DNA of 7,513 nucleotides from Flavobacteriales bacterium (GTDB taxonomy: Bacteria > Bacteroidota > Bacteroidia > Flavobacteriales_D > Sanyastnellaceae), in assembly GCA_027488055.1 (NCBI GenBank), contig JAIYCK010000274.1:1-7513 (forward strand), given 5' to 3'. The translations under genes were made by a program, and so were the position numbers. Positions 1 to 5,750 of the stretch are shown piece by piece (position 1 is the first letter of the stretch; the number at the start of each line of letters is the position of its first letter). The notes below the pieces were generated by a model. The model saw only the letters and a program-made list of their open reading frames with translations. It was not told where the DNA came from and ran no database searches.

Positions 1-1200
1 CATCACAGATTAATGGTGGATCCCAACGAAAAGGGCAAACTCATTGTGGACCCCAAATCAAAATTAGAAGAAGAACTGATTGTGCGTCCCACAAGTGAAG
101 CTATCATTTGGAATACCTACAAAGGTTGGATACAGAGTTACCGTGATTTGCCATTATTGATTAATCAATGGGCCAATGTGGTTCGTTGGGAAATGCGGAC
201 TCGCTTGTTTTTGCGTACCACGGAATTCTTGTGGCAAGAAGGTCATACGGCGCACGCTACGTCGGCCGAAGCGATTGAAGAAACAAAAAAAATGTTGGAG
301 GTATATGCCACATTTGCAGAGGAGTTTATGGCCATGCCAGTGATCAAAGGAAGCAAGACTGAGAACGAACGTTTTGCTGGAGCTTTGGACACTATGTGTA
401 TTGAGGCATTGATGCAAGATGGCAAGGCTTTGCAGGCTGGTACCTCGCACTTTTTAGGTCAAAATTTTGCCAAAGCATTTGATGTGAAATTCACGAGCAA
501 GGAAGGTGTCTTGGACTACGTTTGGGCCACCTCATGGGGTGTCTCCACCCGCTTGATGGGTGCATTGATTATGACACACAGCGATGACAAAGGTCTTCGA
601 TTGCCTCCTAAATTGGCACCTATTCAGGTTGTCATTGTACCCATTTATAAAGGCGAAGAACAACTGGCTTCCATTGTGGCGCATATGAAACCATTTGCTG
701 AAGCCATGCGGGCCTTGGGGATCAGTGTAAAAATTGACGATGACGATACCAAACGCAGTGGGTGGAAATTCGCGGAATATGAACTCAAAGGTGTACCCGT
801 ACGCCTGGCTATTGGTCCCAAGGACATGGAGAATGGCACCATCGAAATCGCACGACGCGACACCAGTGAAAAATCTACGATTCCTCAAGCTGGTCTTGTG
901 GAGCATGTGCAACAATTGTTAGAAGATATTCAAACCAATCTTTTGACACAATCGGTGACATACCGCGATGCGCATATTACAAAAGTTGACACATACGAAG
1001 AGTTTAAATCCTTGCTTGATACCAAAGGAGGATTCTTCTTTGCGCATTGGGATGGCACCAAGGAGACCGAAGAATTGATCAAGACAGAGACGAAGGCAAC
1101 CATTCGGTGCATCCCTTACGACATGCCATCTGAAGCAGGACTCTGCATGGTTACTGGAAAACCGAGTGCTCAACGTGTTCTTTTTGCAGTGGCCTATTGA
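1..1200 (+). CDS. proS: Prolyl-tRNA synthetase, archaeal/eukaryotic-like type, 5' truncated by window edge
   Basis: Class II aminoacyl-tRNA synthetase that charges tRNA-Pro with proline in the cytoplasm. The frame is open from base 1, so the true start lies outside the window. 399 residues are visible; the family is usually about 490, so roughly 90 N-terminal residues are missing. The ATG at 13 is internal. Visible catalytic-core motifs are RPTSE (85-99), FLWQEGHTAH (226-255) and the motif-3 stretch starting SWGVSTRLMG (from 532), followed by HSDDKGL. The anticodon-binding domain begins near 610 (KLAPIQVVIVPIY), and the protein ends in a C-terminal Tyr (FAVAY), as expected for this type. The C-terminal zinc site of many family members looks eroded: only two Cys codons (1108, 1144) are seen there, and the usual first Cys pair is absent around AHWDGTKETE. 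Stop is TGA. The gene converges on a DoxX-like gene across a shared terminator. Confidence 0.97.
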   Translation, partial: HHRLMVDPNEKGKLIVDPKSKLEEELIVRPTSEAIIWNTYKGWIQSYRDLPLLINQWANVVRWEMRTRLFLRTTEFLWQEGHTAHATSAEAIEETKKMLEVYATFAEEFMAMPVIKGSKTENERFAGALDTMCIEALMQDGKALQAGTSHFLGQNFAKAFDVKFTSKEGVLDYVWATSWGVSTRLMGALIMTHSDDKGLRLPPKLAPIQVVIVPIYKGEEQLASIVAHMKPFAEAMRALGISVKIDDDDTKRSGWKFAEYELKGVPVRLAIGPKDMENGTIEIARRDTSEKSTIPQAGLVEHVQQLLEDIQTNLLTQSVTYRDAHITKVDTYEEFKSLLDTKGGFFFAHWDGTKETEELIKTETKATIRCIPYDMPSEAGLCMVTGKPSAQRVLFAVAY

Positions 1201-1215
1201 TTGTAAATCCTTAAG

Positions 1216-1247
1216 AAAAAAAATGCCGGATGTCCGGCATTTTTTTT
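1216..1247. terminator. Bidirectional Rho-independent terminator between proS and the DoxX-like gene
   Basis: A perfect palindrome: eight A, then TGCCGG, a short ATGT loop, CCGGCA and eight T. It forms a G+C-rich hairpin with a T run on either strand. It lies 15 bases after the proS stop and 15 bases beyond the stop of the minus-strand DoxX-like gene, so it can end transcription from both sides. Confidence 0.93.
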
Positions 1248-1262
1248 TGTATTGAATTCAAA

Positions 1263-1631
1263 TTATGCGCCTTGCATCTTGCGCTTCCACAAAAAATAGG
1301 AAGTCATCAACACCGCAATCAGCAGGAGGATGATCAGAGATCCAGGCTGCAATCCACCTACTGCGAGTATGGATACCAAAGCGCCAATGAGATCAAAGCA
1401 CAATCCAGCGTACGCCCATTCCTTGAAGCGCTCAGCAGCAGGCGTCAGAATGACTAAAGCACCAACCAGTTTGGCTGCTCCCAAAAAAGGCATGATATAA
1501 AGAGGGTATCCTAACATCGTGAAAACCTCCACCGATTTGGCGTCAGAAATAATATTCGGAATACTACTAAAAATCATGAATCCACCAATAAGGATCGTTG
1601 TGACCCAATACCATTTTGTTACCTTGTTCAT
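1263..1631 (-). CDS. DoxX-like small integral membrane protein
   Basis: 122-residue inner-membrane protein with four predicted helices at about residues 8-24, 44-63, 72-91 and 97-115, ending in a basic tail (KRK). The central stretch LGAAKLVGALVIL followed by KEWAYAG and FDLIGA matches the DoxX-like family as I know it from Bacteroidota (ALAxxL-type helix, then 'R(L/F)KEWAYAG'). The name comes from an archaeal thiosulfate:quinone oxidoreductase subunit, but most family members, including this short form, have no established reaction and no catalytic residues can be pointed to here. The ATG at 1631 is the only sensible start; no clear Shine-Dalgarno is present. It follows moaE on the same strand after 56 bases, so it may be a distal operon member or have its own promoter. 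A near-match to the -7 element (TTACTTTG) lies in that gap, without a -33 partner. Confidence 0.85.
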   Translation of the reverse strand: MNKVTKWYWVTTILIGGFMIFSSIPNIISDAKSVEVFTMLGYPLYIMPFLGAAKLVGALVILTPAAERFKEWAYAGLCFDLIGALVSILAVGGLQPGSLIILLLIAVLMTSYFLWKRKMQGA

Positions 1632-1687
1632 TTATTAGAATTTTATAGATTAATTAATTGGTCCAAAGTAAGTCAAAAAGTAGATGC

Positions 1688-2119
1688 TTATGGATGCGGG
1701 GTGACCCAAAATGAACCATTGGCCAACGTCTCCTTTTTCCAAATGGGCACTTTGGATTTGATCTCATCCATGATCCACATACATGCTTCGAATGCCGCCG
1801 CGCGATGTGGCGCTCCCACCCCTACCAAGACTGCATGTTCCCTGAGCGCACAGTCTCCGAGGCGATGGTGTATCACGGCTACTTCGAGTTGAAATACCTC
1901 CATTGCTCGATCACGAATGTGTTTCATTTCTCTCAAAGCCATGGGTTCATACGCTTCAAAAAAAAGGGAATGTACCAATTGTCCATCCTTCATATCGCGT
2001 GGTGTGCCCGAAAAAAAGACATGAGCTCCTTTGCTGTGAGAGCGCACATAGTCCTCCACGACACTAAAGTCCAAGAGCTCTTGCAGCAAGGCTATTTCAT
2101 GAAATGTATCTTTTTGCAT
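1688..2119 (-). CDS. moaE: Molybdopterin synthase catalytic (large) subunit MoaE
   Basis: Cytoplasmic enzyme that, with thiocarboxylated MoaD, inserts two sulfurs into cyclic pyranopterin monophosphate to form molybdopterin, the dithiolene ligand of molybdenum cofactor. The 143 residues span the whole family fold: GAHVFFSGTPRD (31-42), FEAYEPMAL (54-62), IHHRLGD (83-89), HRAAAF (105-110) and VPIWKKE (124-130). By motif alignment R41, H105, R106, K121 and K128 correspond to E. coli R39, H103, R104, K119 and K126, so the catalytic lysines are kept. Two positions are unusual: the common GxVR is GTPR, and the 'GE' before 'AVxVxV' is RE. Start ATG at 2119 lies two bases after the moaD stop, which implies translational coupling. 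The context (moaD, tauE-like) supports the assignment. Confidence 0.95.
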   Translation of the reverse strand: MQKDTFHEIALLQELLDFSVVEDYVRSHSKGAHVFFSGTPRDMKDGQLVHSLFFEAYEPMALREMKHIRDRAMEVFQLEVAVIHHRLGDCALREHAVLVGVGAPHRAAAFEACMWIMDEIKSKVPIWKKETLANGSFWVTPHP

Positions 2120-2121
2120 GC

Positions 2122-2370
2122 TTATCCGCCGCTTACAGGCGGTATGAGAGCTAGTTCGACATTTGGATCCTCAATCAAATCGGATGGATTTGCATAGGTT
2201 TGGTTCATTGCGATCATATAGTTGGATTGCATCAATGGAAAACGCTCTGCAATCGCACCTCTCAGTTCAGCAACGGAACAAGGTAATTTGATCATTACAT
2301 CAAAATGCCTACCACCGCAGAATTGTGCGGCTTGTCCAAATGCAAGAATTGTCAGCTTCCTTGGTTCCAC
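2122..2370 (-). CDS. moaD: Molybdopterin synthase sulfur-carrier subunit MoaD, non-ATG start
   Basis: Small ubiquitin-like protein whose C-terminal Gly-Gly is adenylated and thiocarboxylated (normally by MoeB or an equivalent) and then donates sulfur within molybdopterin synthase. The product ends in IPPVSGG, the diagnostic tail. The N-terminus TILAFGQAAQFCG aligns with the first beta strand of E. coli MoaD (81 residues), and the NQTYANP segment matches its 'NQTLV' region. With GTG at 2370 the protein has 82 residues, close to the family norm. No ATG fits: the only upstream ATG in frame would add about 200 nonsense residues out of phase with tauE. Alternatives are TTG at 2373, or CTG at 2355, which overlaps the tauE stop as CTGA and would give a 77-residue protein beginning M-TILAFG. 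The first 19 bases overlap the end of tauE, and moaE starts two bases downstream. Identity is secure; the start is uncertain. Confidence 0.88.
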   Translation of the reverse strand: MEPRKLTILAFGQAAQFCGGRHFDVMIKLPCSVAELRGAIAERFPLMQSNYMIAMNQTYANPSDLIEDPNVELALIPPVSGG

Positions 2371-3086
2371 CAATCGAAAAGTAATTTGATCCCTACAAAC
2401 ATAAGAATAATTGCAGTCACAACTTTGACCTGTTTCGGACGCAGAAAGCGAATACTGCATCTGCTTCCTACATAACCACCCAATAAAACCGCCACGATCC
2501 AAGCGAAGTATTCCGGCTCCCAGCGAGGACCATTGCGGCTGAGAGCGATTAAAGAGGCCAATGAATTTAAACAAATAAAAATAGAAGTTGTAGCCGCTAT
2601 TTGTTTGACCGACGCCCATTGGATGCGATGCAGTATCGGCGCCAAATAAATTCCACCACCAATACCCGTGATGCCTGAAAGGACTCCAATGGCTGCTGCA
2701 ATAGGATACATCCACCACGGATTTTTGACTTGAGTTAGGTCGTTCAACGAATTTTTTGTTTCGAACAACATGGCTAAACCCGATAGAAAAATAGCTCCGC
2801 CCAATATGCATAAAAACCAATAGGCTGGAATCTTGAGAGAAGCGGACCACATCGCCAATGGTACGCTCACACATAACAAGTATGCAATAGGTCGAAAAGG
2901 AATCAATTGAGCTCGTTGAAAATTGAAAGTACCGATGGCAGATACAGAAAAATTGCAAGCAAGAGCTGGAAACCGAATCCATGAAGCGCCAGGGAACACT
3001 TGGGACAAGAGCGACAGATACATGCTCCCTCCGCCAAATCCGGCAGATGAATAAACCAGTGCAATCAGAAATAAAAAAACAACCAT
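2352..3086 (-). CDS. TauE/SafE-family membrane permease (putative sulfite/organosulfur anion exporter)
   Basis: 244-residue polytopic inner-membrane protein of the TauE/SafE (COG0730-like) family. It shows the family's internal duplication: a glycine loop GFGGG at residues 16-20 in the first half and GIGGG at 141-145 in the second half, each inside a membrane segment. About seven to eight hydrophobic helices are visible, with a short polar linker at about 108-124. The N-terminus is short, starting directly in the first helix with ALVYSSAGFGGG, a form I associate with Bacteroidota. Family members export sulfite, sulfoacetate or related anions, but specificity cannot be read from sequence. Start ATG at 3086; the stop overlaps the start of moaD. 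It is the first gene of the tauE-moaD-moaE set, so a role linked to molybdenum cofactor or a molybdoenzyme such as sulfite oxidase is an inference from context. No such enzyme is in the window. Confidence 0.88.
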   Translation of the reverse strand: MVVFLFLIALVYSSAGFGGGSMYLSLLSQVFPGASWIRFPALACNFSVSAIGTFNFQRAQLIPFRPIAYLLCVSVPLAMWSASLKIPAYWFLCILGGAIFLSGLAMLFETKNSLNDLTQVKNPWWMYPIAAAIGVLSGITGIGGGIYLAPILHRIQWASVKQIAATTSIFICLNSLASLIALSRNGPRWEPEYFAWIVAVLLGGYVGSRCSIRFLRPKQVKVVTAIILMFVGIKLLFDWWNQGS

Positions 3087-3218
3087 TGATCGATGTTATG
3101 AGAATTGAAAAACAATCTTTTCGAACTTTGTTAAACGCAGCAAATTAGTCAAATACAAACTATGAAGTTGCGACACCAATTAAAAAGTACAATTTCAAAA
3201 CACGTTCAACATCAAATT
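3087..3218. promoter_or_regulatory. Divergent control region between the tauE-moaDE operon and the pirin gene
   Basis: 132 A+T-rich bases separate the two divergent start codons, so both promoters should lie here. I see no full match to the Bacteroidota consensus (TTTG, about 19 bases, TAnnTTTG) on either strand. The best candidates are weak. On the plus strand, TTG at 3168-3170 is followed after 17 bases by TACAATTTC (3188-3196), which would give a short leader to the pirin ATG. On the minus strand, TGTATTTG (complement of 3151-3158) has one mismatch to TAnnTTTG. Confidence 0.4.
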
Positions 3219-4103
3219 ATGGATCGTAAAACTTTTTTGAAAAGAGGTATTGCTGGGGCTGGAGCCCTCGCCGCCACAGGCATTGCTGCAAAAGCCATAG
3301 AGCACGCCAATGACGAATTACTACCTATACCAAGTCAATCACAAGTGGGATTTAATCACTTACCAAATACCAAAGACACATTGAAATCAAACATGGTGTT
3401 GCACCGCGCAGATAGCCGCGGTCAAGCAGATCACGGTTGGCTCAAAGCCAAACATACCTTTTCATTTGCGAACTACTACCATCCAGATCGCATGCATTTT
3501 GGGGTGTTGCGTGTGCTAAACGATGACTGCATTGCTGGTGGAATGGGCTTTGGGACGCATCCACATGACAATATGGAGATTATCACTATTCCATTGGAAG
3601 GCACAGTTGGTCATCGCGACAGTATGGGCAATAGCGGTACCATTAAGCGAGGTGAAGTGCAAGTGATGAGTGCTGGAACCGGCATCCAACATAGCGAAAT
3701 GAATCATGAGCAGCATAAAGATCTCAAACTCCTTCAAATCTGGTTATTTCCGAACAAGCAGTCGGTAACACCTCGATATGACCAATTGGTTTTGCCAGCT
3801 CGCAAGGACAATGAATTTCAGCAGATTTTATCGCCAAATAGCGATGATGCAGGCGTATGGATCCATCAAAATGCCTGGTTCCACATGATCAATCTGAAAG
3901 CAGCTCACACAGCTCAGTATAATTTGAAATCACCATCAGGTAACGGGGTATACCTCTTCGTAATCTCTGGCACCTTGGACATTGAAGGAGAAACCTTGCA
4001 TGATCGCGACGGCTTAGGAATTTGGTCAGTGAATGAAATCCAGTTGACCTCACAGACGGATGCAGAAGTTTTAATCATGGAGGTTCCTATGTCTTTGAGT
4101 TAA
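3219..4103 (+). CDS. Pirin-family bicupin protein with a Tat-like export signal
   Basis: 294-residue pirin-like protein. The N-terminal cupin has the complete metal-binding set: H114 and H116 (GTHPHDNMEI), H158 and E160 (GIQHSEMN), between which lie the conserved LEGTVGHRDSMGN and GEVQVMSAG stretches. The C-terminal cupin (about 195-294) lacks an equivalent site, as is usual. Some relatives (E. coli YhhW) show quercetin 2,3-dioxygenase activity in vitro; the physiological substrate is unknown. Unusually for pirins, which are normally cytosolic, the protein begins MDRKTFLKRG followed by an Ala/Gly-rich weakly hydrophobic stretch and a possible AKA cleavage site after residue 26. This resembles a twin-arginine signal, though with RK instead of RR. 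I chose ATG at 3219 because it places this signal at the N-terminus; an in-frame ATG at 3162 would put 19 odd residues before it. It is transcribed alone, divergent from tauE. Confidence 0.92.
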   Translation: MDRKTFLKRGIAGAGALAATGIAAKAIEHANDELLPIPSQSQVGFNHLPNTKDTLKSNMVLHRADSRGQADHGWLKAKHTFSFANYYHPDRMHFGVLRVLNDDCIAGGMGFGTHPHDNMEIITIPLEGTVGHRDSMGNSGTIKRGEVQVMSAGTGIQHSEMNHEQHKDLKLLQIWLFPNKQSVTPRYDQLVLPARKDNEFQQILSPNSDDAGVWIHQNAWFHMINLKAAHTAQYNLKSPSGNGVYLFVISGTLDIEGETLHDRDGLGIWSVNEIQLTSQTDAEVLIMEVPMSLS

Positions 4104-4137
4104 TCAAAGCCCTTTATATACTCCTGAATCGCATATC

Positions 4138-4163
4138 ACAAGCCCCATTCAAGGGGCTTGTTT
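4138..4163 (+). terminator. Probable terminator after the pirin gene
   Basis: Inverted repeat ACAAGCCCC (4138-4146) and GGGGCTTGT (4153-4161) around a six-base loop gives a strong nine-pair hairpin between the convergent pirin and accC genes. The T run that follows on the plus strand is short (TTT, then CATTC), and on the minus strand there is none to speak of. It therefore fits best as a terminator for pirin, and perhaps a weaker one or an RNA 3' end stabiliser for accC. Confidence 0.7.
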
Positions 4164-4172
4164 CATTCGCAA

Positions 4173-5657
4173 TTAAGCGAATCGTCTGTTCTTAGACCAA
4201 TTGCTTTGTTCTGGAATGGAGGCTCCATTCTCCGACGATTCGGTCTGCAACAACAAATGACGCAAAGCAGCAATTGCAGCTACTTTCTCTTCGTTCGGTT
4301 CGAATTGATCCAACACTTCCGGAGTAAAGTACTTTTTGACAAAGTGGGTATCAAATTTACCCGAAACAAATGCCTCGTGCTGAATAGCCCATTTGCAGAA
4401 TGGCAAGGTTGTTTCGCAACCGCTGATTTGATAATCATCGATGGCACGAACCATTCGTTGAATGGCCTCTTCCCTATCCTTACCATGGGTGATCAATTTA
4501 GCGATCATTGGATCATAGTAAATGGGAATTTCCATACCCTCATCCATTCCATCATCCACCCTCACACCTGGTCCACTAGGACGACGATATGTAGCCAATT
4601 TACCAATGTCAGGAAGGAAGTTGTTTTTGGGATCTTCGGCGTATACGCGCACTTCCAAGCTATGACCATTGATGGATAGATCCTCTTGGGTGAAGCTTAA
4701 TTTTTCATTGCGCGCCACTTTGATTTGCTCTTTAACCAAGTCAATACCAGTGATCATTTCAGAAACAGGATGTTCCACCTGCAAGCGCGTATTCATTTCG
4801 AGGAAATAATAATTGAGATTTTCGTCGACTAAGAATTCGACCGTCCCAACCCCTGAATAATTGCAGGCTCTTGCCACGTCGCAAGCACTTGTTCCCATCG
4901 CACTGCGCAAAGCTGGCGTCAATATCGCTGAAGGAGCTTCCTCGATCACCTTTTGATGTCTGCGCTGAATGCTGCATTCTCTTTCGAATAGATGCACTAC
5001 GTTGCCGTGATTGTCTGCCAATACTTGAATTTCGATGTGTCGTGGGCCGGCCACATACCGTTCGATGAACACTGCGCCATCACCAAAGGAACTGATTGCC
5101 TCGGATATAGCGCGATTCATTTGCTCCTCCAGTTCGTCCATGGTTTCAACAATGCGCATTCCCTTTCCACCGCCACCAGCGCTCGCTTTGATCAAGATTG
5201 GAAGTCCCACCACCAAGGCCGTTCGTTTTGCTTCTTCAGGATCAGAAACAGCACCTTCCGTTCCGGGCACCATGGGGATATTATAAGCGCGAGCGGCATT
5301 TTTTGCACTCAACTTATCCCCCATTATTTCCATTGCCTCTGGACTTGGTCCGATGAGCGTCAATCTATTTGCTTTTACTTTGCGCGCAAACTCAGCGTTT
5401 TCGGACAAAAAACCATAGCCCGGGTGAATTCCATCAACATTCAATTCCTTGCAAATGGCAATGATTTTATCGCCCATCAAATAACTTTGGCTGGAAGGCG
5501 GAGGACCAATACAAACAGCTTCATCAGCATATTTGACAAAAGGAGCAAGTCGATCAGCTTCTGAATAAATAGCCACAGTGGCGATTCCCATTTCTTTGGC
5601 AGAGCGCATGACACGCAAAGCAATTTCTCCTCTATTAGCAACAAGTATTTTTTTCAT
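4173..5657 (-). CDS. accC: Biotin carboxylase subunit of an acetyl-/acyl-CoA carboxylase
   Basis: Cytoplasmic ATP-grasp enzyme that carboxylates biotin on a carrier protein using bicarbonate and ATP, the first half-reaction of acetyl-CoA (or propionyl-CoA) carboxylase. The 494 residues show the N-terminal biotin carboxylase domain (ILVANRGEIALRV from residue 4), the ATP-grasp glycine loop KASAGGGGKGMR (157-168), HQKVIEE (234-240), the active-site stretch EMNTRLQVEHP (287-297) and RVYAEDP (337-343). K115, K157, K236, E287, R291, E295 and R337 match the E. coli catalytic set within one or two positions. A C-terminal extension of about 45 residues beyond E. coli AccC (449) ends in SNWSKNRRFA. 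There is no biotinyl-lysine (MKM) domain, so carrier and carboxyltransferase subunits must be encoded elsewhere. It stands alone here. ATG at 5657; no clear Shine-Dalgarno. Whether the acyl substrate is acetyl- or propionyl-CoA cannot be told. Confidence 0.95.
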   Translation of the reverse strand: MKKILVANRGEIALRVMRSAKEMGIATVAIYSEADRLAPFVKYADEAVCIGPPPSSQSYLMGDKIIAICKELNVDGIHPGYGFLSENAEFARKVKANRLTLIGPSPEAMEIMGDKLSAKNAARAYNIPMVPGTEGAVSDPEEAKRTALVVGLPILIKASAGGGGKGMRIVETMDELEEQMNRAISEAISSFGDGAVFIERYVAGPRHIEIQVLADNHGNVVHLFERECSIQRRHQKVIEEAPSAILTPALRSAMGTSACDVARACNYSGVGTVEFLVDENLNYYFLEMNTRLQVEHPVSEMITGIDLVKEQIKVARNEKLSFTQEDLSINGHSLEVRVYAEDPKNNFLPDIGKLATYRRPSGPGVRVDDGMDEGMEIPIYYDPMIAKLITHGKDREEAIQRMVRAIDDYQISGCETTLPFCKWAIQHEAFVSGKFDTHFVKKYFTPEVLDQFEPNEEKVAAIAALRHLLLQTESSENGASIPEQSNWSKNRRFA

Positions 5658-5700
5658 AATCTAGGCTCAAATGAGCAATTGGCTGGCAATTTATATCAGA

Positions 5701-5724
5701 ATTGAAATCAATTTCTATTTCAAT
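5701..5724. repeat. Inverted repeat in the nhaA-accC intergenic region
   Basis: ATTGAAAT (5701-5708) and ATTTCAAT (5717-5724) are perfect inverted copies separated by eight bases, within the 93-base gap between the nhaA stop and the accC start. It could be a weak AT-rich terminator for nhaA, or an operator for accC, whose start lies about 45 bases away. The stem has only one G-C pair per arm and no T run, so a protein-binding site is somewhat more likely than a terminator. A second, shorter palindrome (GCTCA-AA-TGAGC, 5665-5676) lies just upstream of the accC ATG. Confidence 0.35.
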
Positions 5725-5750
5725 CATCCAAATAAGAAACAGGTAACTCT

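Noticed and set aside
532..1173. Minus-strand open frames opposite proS.
   Set aside because: Antisense shadows of a strongly conserved synthetase; no recognisable domains or start signals.
1632..1687. TTACTTTG on the minus strand as a promoter for the DoxX-like gene.
   Set aside because: One mismatch to TAnnTTTG and no -33 element at proper spacing, so it is too weak to list as a feature.
2126..2142. CCGCC/GGCGG hairpin just before the moaE start that could hide its ribosome binding site.
   Set aside because: It is formed by the codons of the conserved Pro-Pro and Gly-Gly of the MoaD tail, which are naturally complementary, so it needs no regulatory explanation. A role in coupling is possible but not supported.
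2122..2982. A 286-residue minus-strand open frame that could be read as a MoaD fusion protein.
   Set aside because: Only its last 80 or so residues resemble a protein family (MoaD). The upstream part is Ser/Cys/Tyr-rich nonsense in a different frame of the clearly coding tauE gene.
3162..3218. Upstream ATG at 3162 as the pirin start.
   Set aside because: It would put 19 residues (MKLRHQLKSTISKHVQHQI) before a well-formed export signal that naturally starts at 3219, and would leave less room for a promoter.
4158..5564. Long plus-strand open frames (4158-4679 and 4992-5564) opposite accC.
   Set aside because: Compositionally odd (Cys, His, Phe and Ser-rich) and fully antisense to the well-conserved biotin carboxylase; no family resemblance.
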